Assembly (NCBI RefSeq): GCF_016097555.1
Contig: NC_054706.1
Location: 76,768,754 to 76,832,753, forward strand
DNA length: 64,000 nt
Direction: 5' to 3'
Source: Gigantopelta aegis
Taxonomy: Eukaryota > Mollusca > Gastropoda > Neomphalida > Peltospiridae
Positions 21,927 through 32,800 of the stretch are shown here, one piece after another. Position 1 is the first letter of the stretch; each line of letters starts with the position of its first letter. The notes beneath the pieces are model-generated. The model made no database searches, had not been told where the DNA came from, and saw only the letters and a program-made list of their open reading frames with translations. The position numbers and the translations under genes were made by a program.

Positions 21927-22876
21927 AAAGTAGTTTGTCACTCATTAACAAACGTTGGTTTCATAGTGAATTCCGACCAACCAATCTGACGAAAACCAAC
22001 ATTATGTCAATACATGGTTTGTTACTATCCATTTAGGCTGCATGGGAGACAGTTTTCTGAAACACCTACCACTGACCACTACAAAACAGAAGTTACTAGT
22101 CTGGATTTGTTTACTTCTTCAAAAAAAACCCAAATTCAGCTAACCCACCAAACAAAAAATAACTTTCCACTGAATCTTTGACAACCAACCACAAACTCTA
22201 TTTATGTGTTTATATCCACTGAAGGTTCAAGCATGTCCACCACAATTGTCACCTCCAACCTGCCAGTTGTATTGCTCAGAACAGAAGGAATCCCTGTCAT
22301 CACATGTGGTTATTTTTGGAGCAGTCCTAACCAAGTGCAGGCAATCCTTAAATGGACAAAGAGCAGCATTATACAAAGATGTGCGCAGTATATTATCGCT
22401 CATCTTTATGTATAACATACAGGCTATTTGTCTCACCAGGTAATCTGAACTCCATGAAAAATGCACCAGTCAGAATTGTAGAAAGGATACCAGAAGAAAA
22501 AACCCAAACATTATTTAACTGATTTTATATAACATGTATGCTGGTAGGCAGTAATAACCCAAGAATTGTAAATTCAAGGGTTAGGGTTGTTGTGTTTTGT
22601 AGCAAAGTCAAATGTGTGATAACAGTAACAACCGGAAATTGGTTGATGCATTTTTAATGGATTTTGGTATTACTATATATTCCCTCCACAAATTCAATAC
22701 CCAGTTATGCTGAAATCCGTAATAAATAATCTATGTGATGTAAACTAGTGTTGTGTACGTCTGATTTTTAAGATCCGACTTATATCAAATGAACAGACGT
22801 TTCATATCAACACACCTTTATGTCATTTTTCAAATCTCCACAACATAAAGTAACAAAAACCCAGAAACAACCAGAG
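21927..22876. other. Unassigned stretch with short overlapping frames
   Basis: Frames at 22204-22466 occur on both strands over the same DNA and match nothing known to me. No splice-consistent exon was defined. Confidence 0.35.
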
Positions 22877-23036
22877 TCCCGTGCTTCTAAAACTTTTAAA
22901 GTCTAGACTCACGGCTTCAGTAATGTCAGGCCCCGTGCTTCTAAAACTTTTAAAGTCTAGACTCAAGGCTTCAATAATGTCTGGCCCCGTGCTTCTAAAA
23001 CTTTTAAAGTCTAGACTCAAGGCTTCGATAATGTCT
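22877..23036. repeat. 54-bp tandem repeat, three copies
   Basis: The unit runs from CCCGTGCTTCTAAAAC through TTTAAAGTCTAGACTCA to ATAATGTCTGG. Because 54 is divisible by three, the minus strand shows an 18-residue repeat (PDIIEALSLDFKSFRSTG). There is no start context or flanking exon support for a protein. Confidence 0.9.
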
Positions 23037-24667
23037 GGAGACATCATGGCAATGTCATACAAATTGCATGCATGTGACGTCATTAAAGATTTGAGTCTAC
23101 ACTCTAAATGTTTTATACACAGATCCAGAGTTTGTACATACTAGAAGTATACTCCAAGATAATCTAGTCACTGAATTGTAAAAATCCAGTATTTAAAAAA
23201 CAAAACAACTCTTGCCATTTTATCATGAAATATAACTGAATGTGTTCAAATCAGTATTTTCAGTATGCATTTCTGTAACTGTATGCTACTGTAATTAAGT
23301 TCCCCTTTATTACTTGAATGTTTCCAGCTTTAGTGATGGATGTCATTAAGTAATAAAGCAAAAACTTTATAGCGAATAAATGACATATTAAAGCTTGAGT
23401 CAGTGTATGTGTAATGACCCATACCAGTAAATATTGTTCATTTGAAACACAGTCGGGTAAAAGTCATGATTTACATTTAAGATGTAGGCCCTATCTTTTT
23501 TTGTTAAAGTTCATATTCTGCTCCAGAAGGTTATGCCATGTCAGGAAAGTGCCAGTGTTGAACTATACACAGAGAACTTAATTAAATACCTTCCAGCTGT
23601 TTTTCTAACATTACTAACAAAATGTTCTCAAGACAAGCCTGAAATATGATGGACAAACTTTACCGGGTATGTTATCATAGTCCATTGACTAACAAAAACA
23701 CAAATAATGATGGCAACGTTCAATATTTTAATTCAATTAATAACAAAGATCGGACAGTACTGTATTTGATTCAAATTGATAGCCACAATTCAGTTTAGGC
23801 CTACCTATGTATTTGGAATGTCCTTTGATCAAGTATAATTGACCATTTCTGTCTGAAAACATTTATTGTAATCTCATAGTGTCAACCCCGGTACAAAATG
23901 TGGGAAGCGAGTGGAACCACCACATACCAGGTTGACAGTCTCTACCTTTCTTCTTGATACCAGACCATCCTCTTGGTGGAAGGTTTTTCTAGAAATAAAT
24001 CTAATAAAACTGGCTCTTTTTTTATTTATTAAAGGGTACATTTGTGTCCTTTTAATTTTTTAGGGAGTGCTTAATTAATTTCTTTGTGTACATCTTAAAT
24101 TGTCAGTGAAGCTAATTATGGTAACTAGTGTTTGATCATTACTAAAATAGCAAAACCTGTCACATAAAAATACTGATGGGGGTAAGTAGAACATTTAATA
24201 CAAACCCTGTGCAAATGTCCACACTTTATACCATCCAACGTTCGGAGACTTGTACATTTAAGTCTATCCCAGATGAGAACCACCTAGTCATTTGTGTTGA
24301 AGATTACTAAATGTTAGTCCCACACTCACCTCCTCAATAGTCTTCTTTGAGGCACTTCATCAAGTCATTCAGCATCGTACAGCAACAAAAACAGCAGTGA
24401 GTAGCAGGAACTTCAATGAAATGTTTTTTTTTTTTTTTTTAAACATTTAGAATTCACCAATAATATTTAACATATATTATCACTAATAAAATATGTGATG
24501 CTATCACATTTACTCGTTTGTTGTTGTTTTTAAAATACGATTGAACTTCCATGTATTTACTGAACTAAATCTGCATTATTTCAATAACCATTCACTTGGT
24601 GTGAAAAATATTACGAATGCGTATCTGTTGTACTCTCATGAATTTATATAGAGGAAACCTACATTTG
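23037..24667. other. Unassigned A+T-rich stretch
   Basis: No exon-like frame or array was found. A T-run lies at 24424-24440. Confidence 0.4.
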
Positions 24668-24952
24668 GGGCGGGACGTAGCCCAGTGGTAATGCGTTCAC
24701 TTGATACGTGGTCGGTCTAGGATTGATCCCCGTCGGTGGACCCATTGGGCTGTTTCTCATTCCAGCCAGTGTAACAAAGACTGTGGTATGTACTATCCTG
24801 TCTGTGGGATGGTGCATATAAAAGATCCCTTGCTGCTAATCGAAAAGAGTAGCCCATGAAGCAGCAACAGCTGGTTTCCTCTCAGTATCTGTGGTCACCA
24901 CATAACCATAAATAAAATATGTTGAGTGTATCGTTATATAAAACATTTCCCT
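24668..24952 (+). mobile_element. SINE, first head type, full length
   Basis: The head GCGGGACGTAGCCCAGTGGT (A-box) and GGATTGATCCCCG (B-box) are followed by the family body (GGATGGTGCATATAAAAGAT) and the tail TTATATAAAACATTTCC. Confidence 0.85.
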
Positions 24953-25108
24953 ACAACAGGGATCTTTTATACGCAATTTCCCGAAACAGGACAGCACATA
25001 CCATGGCCTACAATATACTAGTCGTGGGGCACTGGTTAGAATGGGTTAGATTGAGGGGCGCCATCCTTCAATACAAGCCTAGCACCGATCTTAATTCTGC
25101 CCCATAGC
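24953..25108 (-). mobile_element. SINE fragment
   Basis: It reads in the opposite direction to its neighbour: GGGATCTTTTATACGCAATT and AGCACATACCATGGCC are complements of the SINE body. The head region is strongly diverged. Confidence 0.65.
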
Positions 25109-25390
25109 TCTAAAATGTTTGGTCCTTTAATTCACTAAAACAGGACTTATTTTCAAAACTTTGTAGTTTCAGTACAAACTGAATTGAAGACGTGATGTTG
25201 AAACTCAATTTAGAACCAACTAAATATGTATATCTAAATATTATGTTTTGCATCCAGTTCCAAATGTGGAATGTTTATATGCAATAAAGTTTCTTATCTT
25301 AATCAAATCTGAAGTTTATTTTGTGTGTGTGCAAAAATAATTAAAAGGTAAATATTGGGCTAACCCACGGTTATTTTAACAATGGTTTGA
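25109..25390. other. No feature recognised
   Basis: Nothing beyond ordinary A+T-rich intergenic sequence is visible. Confidence 0.4.
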
Positions 25391-25398
25391 ACAACTGA

Positions 25399-25553
25399 CA
25401 GTGGCGTAGCATGGGTTGCCAGTGCCCGGGGCAAGGCAAGTATTGCGCCCCCTATCCAGTGGACCGTTAGCACTCCCAGAGTCCCTTCCACCAGTCCAGA
25501 ATTTTGTGCCCGGGGCAACCCCCCCTGGTGGTCCCACCCATGCTACGCCACCG
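25399..25553. mobile_element. hAT-like MITE, 155 bp
   Basis: CAGTGGCGTAGCATGGG at the left pairs with CCCATGCTACGCCACCG at the right. The flanks ACAACTGA (25391-25398) and ACAACTGG (25554-25561) are an 8-bp target duplication with one mismatch, which is the hAT hallmark. It has no coding capacity. Confidence 0.88.
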
Positions 25554-25561
25554 ACAACTGG

Positions 25562-26020
25562 GACCCATGTGGTTAACCAATTACACACATATTTTTGTTA
25601 TTTCCAAAACACTTACTTTTCTTTTTACGTCAAAACCAAACTAAAATTATTTACAAAAAAACATTTTTATAGAATGGATGGACTATAATACCGGTACTTG
25701 CTTTCATATAGGCATTCAGTGTGGATACATTAACATCATTAGTCACTTAAACATACACATCACTATTCATGCACAATTTTCGCCTCTCTTTATACAATAA
25801 AATAACAAATAAATGTTTTGATGAATTTAATGCGACAATGATTCCATGATCATGACAATGTATACAAAATATTCATATTATATTTTAACACTAAAACCCA
25901 CCAGCTAAATACAATGTATGTTTTAAATACTAATGATGACATGCTTGTACTTCATTGTCAACAGCAAATGATTCGGTTCATATCAATTGAAATTAAAAGT
26001 TATTAAAACACATTCATGAG
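25562..26020. other. No feature recognised downstream of GEMIN6
   Basis: An A+T-rich sequence beyond the likely GEMIN6 transcript end; no further exon was found. Confidence 0.4.
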
Positions 26021-26026
26021 TTTATT
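26021..26026 (-). terminator. GEMIN6: Candidate polyadenylation signal for GEMIN6
   Basis: AATAAA on the minus strand, about 233 bp after the GEMIN6 stop. If MED9 and GEMIN6 are co-transcribed, it would serve both. Confidence 0.4.
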
Positions 26027-26258
26027 AAACAATGTTTACTTTTTTCATCAGTAAATAATATCATTGAATAAAGTAAAAGCTTCATTACAAATACATGTAG
26101 TCGCATTTACATAGTAATTTCATGGCTTGTGAAGATCAAGAAAAAACTATTCACTCCCACCACTTGTGGTCATTTCTGGAATAGTTCTAAAAGAACCAGA
26201 CACACTACATACATGTATAATGAAGGTGGCAAGGAGGTTGTACGTCTTTAAGCAGATG

Positions 26259-26786
26259 TCACCACTCGTCCAGATTTTCAGGCATGTTTTTCAAGAGTCC
26301 CTGAATTCTGCTGAGGATGATCTCATTTGTGCTGCAGCAGTTGCCCACTCCGTAAGGTGGCTCAATGACCAGGGCATCTGAAATCATGAGCAACTCGTCC
26401 CCCACTCCACTGACCTGGACGGGGACGCGGTTCTTGTCGAGCCACGACTTCACCAACATCTGCTGTTTCTTCACGTCCTCAGACGACATCGCCGGAAACA
26501 TGTCCGGGCGGAACAGACAGTCAAGTTTTTCCTTGTGTGCCTCTGTGTTCTCATCAATCACAATCACCTTGGTAACGGCGTGGCCCATGAGGATGTCTAG
26601 CTGAGGCTGATCGTCTACGAACTGGACCAAGACGAAGGTTTCAGACACGGGGTCGATAGTGTAGACCCAGCCAATGTGTTCCACCCCATCTGCCGTTAGC
26701 ACTCGAACCTGTTTGTACACGTACTGCATCCAGTCTTCAGGGTCTTTGTGGAATACAGGGTGCACCTCATTTCCTTCCTCCCCCAT
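26259..26786 (-). CDS. GEMIN6: Gem-associated protein 6
   Basis: In vertebrates Gemin6 pairs with Gemin7 through Sm-like folds inside the SMN complex, which loads Sm rings on spliceosomal snRNAs. The 175-residue single-exon frame (human 167) has the N-terminal Sm-like part, about residues 18-90, with YVYKQVRVL, GWVYTIDPVSETFVLVQF and LMGHAV, and the conserved C-terminal PPYGVGNCCSTNEIILSRIQ. The chosen ATG has a strong context (AAGATGG) and no in-frame ATG lies upstream before a stop. The start is 57 nt after the MED9 stop on the same strand, so its 5' UTR must overlap MED9 exon 2 or the two share a transcript. No intron was seen inside the coding region. Confidence 0.94.
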   Translation of the reverse strand: MGEEGNEVHPVFHKDPEDWMQYVYKQVRVLTADGVEHIGWVYTIDPVSETFVLVQFVDDQPQLDILMGHAVTKVIVIDENTEAHKEKLDCLFRPDMFPAMSSEDVKKQQMLVKSWLDKNRVPVQVSGVGDELLMISDALVIEPPYGVGNCCSTNEIILSRIQGLLKNMPENLDEW

Positions 26787-26843
26787 CTTGTGGAACTACA
26801 GATCTTGTGTAGAAAGATCAGATCCCCAGAGATGGATGGTTGG

Positions 26844-29800
26844 TCACTGATCCCCCACGTCAAAGTTGGAGAGATTTTTATGTTTTTGAAGAAGTTCCGT
26901 CTTGAGCATCAGCTGTTTGCGTAGAATCTGGATTCGTTTGATCTGTTCGTCCTTGCTTTGCTGAATCCCGGGTAATTTGTCAACACACTCCTTCGCCTTC
27001 TGTAGCTGGGTCTGGAGATCAGATAATTTCTGGTTTACATCATGAGAATCTTTCTCAATACTAAAAAGGAAAATAAGATAATTTCTGTTAATAATAATAT
27101 ATAACAAATTAAATTATCTTCATATCCCAAACAAATTACTATGTACTCAGCTCTAGAGTCAGTTTATATATATATATATATATAAGCATCCTAACACATT
27201 TTTTGCTTTGAAATTATACAGGTTTAAAAACTATATTAGTTTAATTTAAGAGTAGAAACCTAAAATTTTGTACAATCTTTATGGAGGAAGACGGATGGAA
27301 TTGAGTGTGCTCAGTTCAAATTTTTTGTGGATTCGCTAGTTTCATAAGATTTATTATGATGTGATAATAGACAGGAATCAAGTCATACTGAACATGACTA
27401 GATGTTGTATGAAGCACATTATATAATTATACATATACAAAGATTATGTGTGGGATAATTTTAATTTATAGTTATTTATCACAAATAAATGTAAGAATAG
27501 CCAAATATAGCATTTATAACTACATGTATGATACTGCACTTTTAATAAAAATAATATTTTACCAATAATTCTGGCCACAAACAAAGGTGCAGAAATGGAA
27601 CAAAAAAAGAATTAAGAACAAAGGACAAGGACAAGAACCAACTAAAATTTACTAGCCCACCAGAATTTCCATTAGTCCGCCAGCCTATAGAACATTATAT
27701 TACATTATTTAAGTTTGACAATGTTATATATTTATAATATACACTGTCTTCACTTCAAATGCAGTGTTTAAGATTAACGGTATCCCGATGATACCAGAAT
27801 TTAATTTTGAATACCAGACTTCAATAACCCAGTATCCCACCAGGATACCATATAATGTTGCTTGTATTTTTTTTAATCCTGCGTTTTTATTTTTCGCTGA
27901 AACTATGAAAGTCGTTATGTACTGGTGAAGTTAAGTAACAGTATTGTCCAAGTTTGTTACAGTGTTATTTATGAATTTCATTCAAGTGGGATACTAAATT
28001 CTCAGGTGGGATACCAGATTTTGAAATGTTAATATCCAACTAGGATACTGTCCAAAATGTTTAATATCGAACACTGAAATGGTATTTATTTATATATATA
28101 ATATAATAAAAATAATACAAATGTGTTAATAGTTAGTCAGAAAACAAAAGATCACTGATCAGACTGGTAGTTGTATTTTTAACTCGTCCATCAGAATTTT
28201 TACTTGCATTTGAGTATTTCTGCACTTCTGTTTAAATTACCACCTCTTAAAGTGTTATCTCCAACAGATCTTGTGATCATTCCCTACACCCAAGCCAAAG
28301 ACAGGCCCAAAGGAAAATATTTCTGGGATGAATGGGGCAGTCTTGGGGTAGGGGAGGGGGCACAAACCAGATTTGTATCTTTATAATAGTGGGGCAAAAA
28401 ACTTACTCTCCCCTAGTTCCTACAGACCTAAAATCTAAAATAGCCCACCAAGATTATAATTTGGTATTTTTAATTTTAACCATACAGTTTCAAGTTGTGA
28501 CCCAATGATAATGAGTGTGTCGTGAAACAAAAACAAAATTCTGGGGGGCTAGTAAATTATAGTTGATTCTTTTTTTCTATGTCTGAAAATGGTTATATTA
28601 CCCTATATATAGCTGCAGGGCTTCTAGATTGTGGTAGCCCCACTCCCATGGCTAGTGATATACAGTGTTGGGCTAGTAAATAACTGCTATTGCCATGTCC
28701 AACAGCTAGTGAAAAAAAGGTAAAATGCTGCCGTTAAGTCCATTTTGTAAATATACTCTTCAAAAGAAGAAACGCAAAACCACATTGTCGTAACATTTGG
28801 AGAATTGATTTAATTATTGAATGGTGAGTCCGATAATTACCAAATGTTGCAGGATTGTTCACAATTCACTCTAGTCCATTGTGAGTAAGTGATAGGACAC
28901 ACCACCAAGGTCAAGGTCATTTGGAGTCAATACCGGGTGTGGCCTCCGCGTGTGTTGACAACTGCCTGGCACCGCCTGCCCATTGAAGCAACCAGAGTAC
29001 GGATGACGTCCCGGGGGATGGTGGCCCACTCGGCCTGCAAGGCTGCTGCCAGCTCGGGCAGGGTCTGGGGCTGTGGTTGTCGCTGTCGGAGGCGTCGGTC
29101 CAACTCGTCCCATAGATGCTCAATTGGGTTCAAATCCGGTGATATCGATGGCCAAGGAAGGACATTAATGTTGTTGTTCTGTAGGAAAGCCGTTGTGAGA
29201 CGTGCTGTGTGAGGCCTGGCGTTGTCATGTTGGAACACTGCGTTGGCGTTGGCCATAACTGGAACGATGTGTGGCCGGAGGATCTGGTCAATGTAGCCCT
29301 GTGCATTCAGGTTGCCCTGCACGTGGACCAGGTCAGTTCTGCCAGTGTGTGAGATGGCTGCCCACACCATGACACTACCCCCGCCAAATCTGTCCACTTC
29401 CTGCACAACGTTCACCACGACGCCTATACACGCGACATCTTCCATCATGACGTCGGAGCAGAAATCGGGACTCGTCACTGAACCACACCTGTCTCCATCG
29501 CAGTTGAGGCCATTGTCGATGAATCTGGCACCACTGCAGTCGGAGTCGACGGTGTTGTGGTGTTAAGATGACACCTCGAACTGGACGTCTGGCACGAATT
29601 CCTACCTCACATAGGCGGTTCCGTACGGTCTGGTCGGATATCCTGCGCAAACCTGGTATTTCTGCGGCTGTGGAGGTGGCAGTAGTCAATCGTTCCCGAA
29701 GGTGGCGTACCCGGATGTAGCGGTCCTGCCCGGGGGTAGTGACCCGTGGTCGACCGGATCTAGGGAGGTCACGTGTTGATCCATGTTGCTGGTAACGGTC

Positions 29801-32800
29801 CCACAGTCTGGAGATGGTGCTTGGGGACACATGGAATGCCCTGGCAACGGCCGTTCTGGATTCGCCTGCGTCTAGTCAGCCGATGGCATTGTTTCTCTGC
29901 GGTTCACCGAGACGTGGCATGTCCTGGATTGTCAACTGTCGGCCAGATACAGAGGCCAGGCAAGCGAAACACCCTGCACTTTTATACTGTCGGTGTTCAT
30001 GTTGCACGTGCAGACAACGCACGTGCAGTGGTGACATGGTTTGTACGTGGCTGCGTTTTTGCGAATATTCACATTTTGGAACTTTATTGTACAGTAGCTG
30101 CGTTTTATCGAATGTAACCGTGGGAATGTGTTTGGGACATGCAATGACCTTATATTCACAAAGCATGAACCGGTAGGAAACATAAAATTGGAGTTATAAC
30201 CCATTTGTACCCTTTTGCGTTTCTTTTTTTGAAGAGTATATGAATATCCTGCCAGCCCCCCCCCCCCCCCCCCCCCCCACCCAATGTTAATGTTTGTAAG
30301 CTCTATCTTCCTTTTTAGGTGACATATCTGATTATTACTATTAAATAGTAAAATTGTATTAAGTAGGGCTAGTGAATTTTTAATTGTGGCTAGTACATTT
30401 TTTAAATCACTGATTCCATGGCTAGTGGATTTTATAAAAATTCTAGAAGACCTGAGCTGGTATTCAAAACTTGTGGCACAGTGTTTCAACCGTTACTCAA
30501 CCGAAATAGTGCAACAAATGAACACACATCAAAAATGTATAACCTACCGTACTCACTAAATCCTGACTGAAGTACTTGCAGAGTCATTATTAACAAATTA
30601 AATCTTCCAACAACAACAACCTTCTAAATGTTTCCCACTCACCCTGCACATTAAGAAAAGTATTGACTTAATGTGTGCCCTGTACAGTGTACTATAAAAT
30701 AATTAGGAGATAACCATACGGAGTTTTTAGAATTGCGGGTGTTACACTGCAGGCAATTCTGTTATCAAATGTTCAACCATAGGCAAAATGAACTTACCAT
30801 ACCCTCTACTACAACACCAACTTGAATAAACATGTATACACTCTCAGTGACACTGCACACATTTACGTGTACATGTCATATAACTATTACACGTATATAA
30901 TCATTATCATCATTATTATTACTATGTGTCTGATCTTACCATTTTATATTCTAATTATGTATGTTGTCCAATGTATACCAATTACCATGCCATGTTTATA
31001 TGATTCGGTATCAGGTCGTTTCGGTATCAGGTCGTTTCGTAACCATACCGTTTCGTACCATACCGGTTCGTACCCAAAAGCATACCAGTTCGTACCCAAA
31101 GGCATACCAGTTCGTAACCAGAGGAACATCGGCATACCAGTTCGTACCCACATTTGTACATGTTATTTAATGAAAAACAAAACAACAAAAATCCAAGCCA
31201 ACTGCATTTTAATAATTAGCGATTAGAAATTGTCACGAAGAATCATGTCAAGCGAAGTCAGCTTATTTGTTGATATATTTCAAACACAACATTTTTCTTT
31301 TTACATGACAAAAAACATTTTATGTACAAACATAATAATATTTACAAACATAGTAATATTAACATAATTATATAATTATATATAGAGATATTGAAACCCA
31401 GTACATTCATACAATTGTATTTATGGTAAAGGTAAATGTGAAATTAATAAAAACTTATATGTTGGTATATTTCTCAAAACTTTCAAAATGTGACTTATTC
31501 CCTATTTAGCACAGTCCTTCAATTATTGACAGGTGAAAGTAGCATTATGAACTTTTAAATTTGCATATGACATGAAATTTGCATACCGTTATTACACGGG
31601 TTAATACAATCAAATATTAAATGGGTTTATGACAAAAGAATTGCTCTTTGGCTACAAAAAGGTATGCTTTTTGGTTACGAAACGGCATGCTTCAGTGATG
31701 CACAGCACATAATTGCTAATTTAATGCTTATAAAAGATACTGAGTGATTATTACAACACATTTTTTGCTAAATGTTACAATAGTTTTGTAATATAACATT
31801 ATAATTGTGTATTTAAAAAATATATTAATGTTAGGTGTAATGTATGACATTATTTAATTGGTTACGGACTGGTATGCTAGTGGTTACGAAATGGTATGGT
31901 ACGAACGGGTTTGGGTACGAAACGTCTAGAAACCATATGATTCATATATAAATAAATGATTTGAATTGAAAAATTATCGTCTATTTGATACCCGCAAATG
32001 TTTCATTTTAACTGGATAGTTTTTCTACGGAACTAACTGTATATTTAATATTTCTTGAAAAAAATACCTGGCTACAATCTAACTGTTGACCCTTGAACTG
32101 CCAACTTTCTGGATCACAATACAAAAGACACTCGCCATCACTGAATCAGTTAACAATTAGATAAAACCTAGCCCGAGTACTCTGACTGTAAGAGAGCTAG
32201 ACGGACATTTGGACATAAACACGCTCTCATTACAGTCAGAGACCAACCTATGTCTTTTTTTGGCAATTCCTGACTACCAAACGGTAGGCAACGAGTCCCG
32301 CTCTAATACCACAACAATCCTATGTTTGACGTCAAATACCTTTACATCAATAATTTTCGAGTTAAGTGATACCAAAAAATCCACATATTAATCACTAATA
32401 CACATACTACAGAAAGAAACCCGACAGCACCCACATTCAGCTACGCTTCGTGACACTCCGTCGCAACAATTGCAAAGCTCGGCGGTCTATTTCGAGACTG
32501 GGCGATTCCGCCTTGTGCAGCAGTTACAGGGGTCGTCTCATAAGAGGAGGCAGTACGTAGCACATACTTTTGCCGTATCCTGTCGATAACACCCCAAATG
32601 TATCCTTCAAATTCAAAATGGAATCAATAATGTGTAATTGTTTTGGTTTAATGACGTAATGAAATCCAAATTCATCCAAAACGGCATTAGCCAACTCTTC
32701 CATGTTGTAACTTCGCTTGATATGAGACGGCCCCTGTAACTGCTGCACAAGGCGGAATCGCCCAGTGCGCGATCACGTGGTCTACGTCTCGAAATAGATC

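Larger units (their letters stand above)
28617..30452 (+). mobile_element. Dispersed TIR element (GGGCTTCTAGA family) split by a Tc1 insertion
   Basis: The left part 28617-28753 begins AGGGCTTCTAGATTGTGG. The right part resumes at 30239 (TATGAATATCCTG) and ends near TCTAGAAGACCT. The 48062-48382 copy reads uninterrupted across this point. A C-run lies at 30256-30279. Confidence 0.8.

Noticed and set aside
22823-23144. Small protein with 18-residue repeats
   Set aside because: It is produced by a 54-bp tandem repeat; no exon signals or conserved flanks.
24668-24760. tRNA gene
   Set aside because: A- and B-box-like stretches belong to a SINE head; there is no cloverleaf with matched acceptor stem, and the sequence continues into the SINE body.
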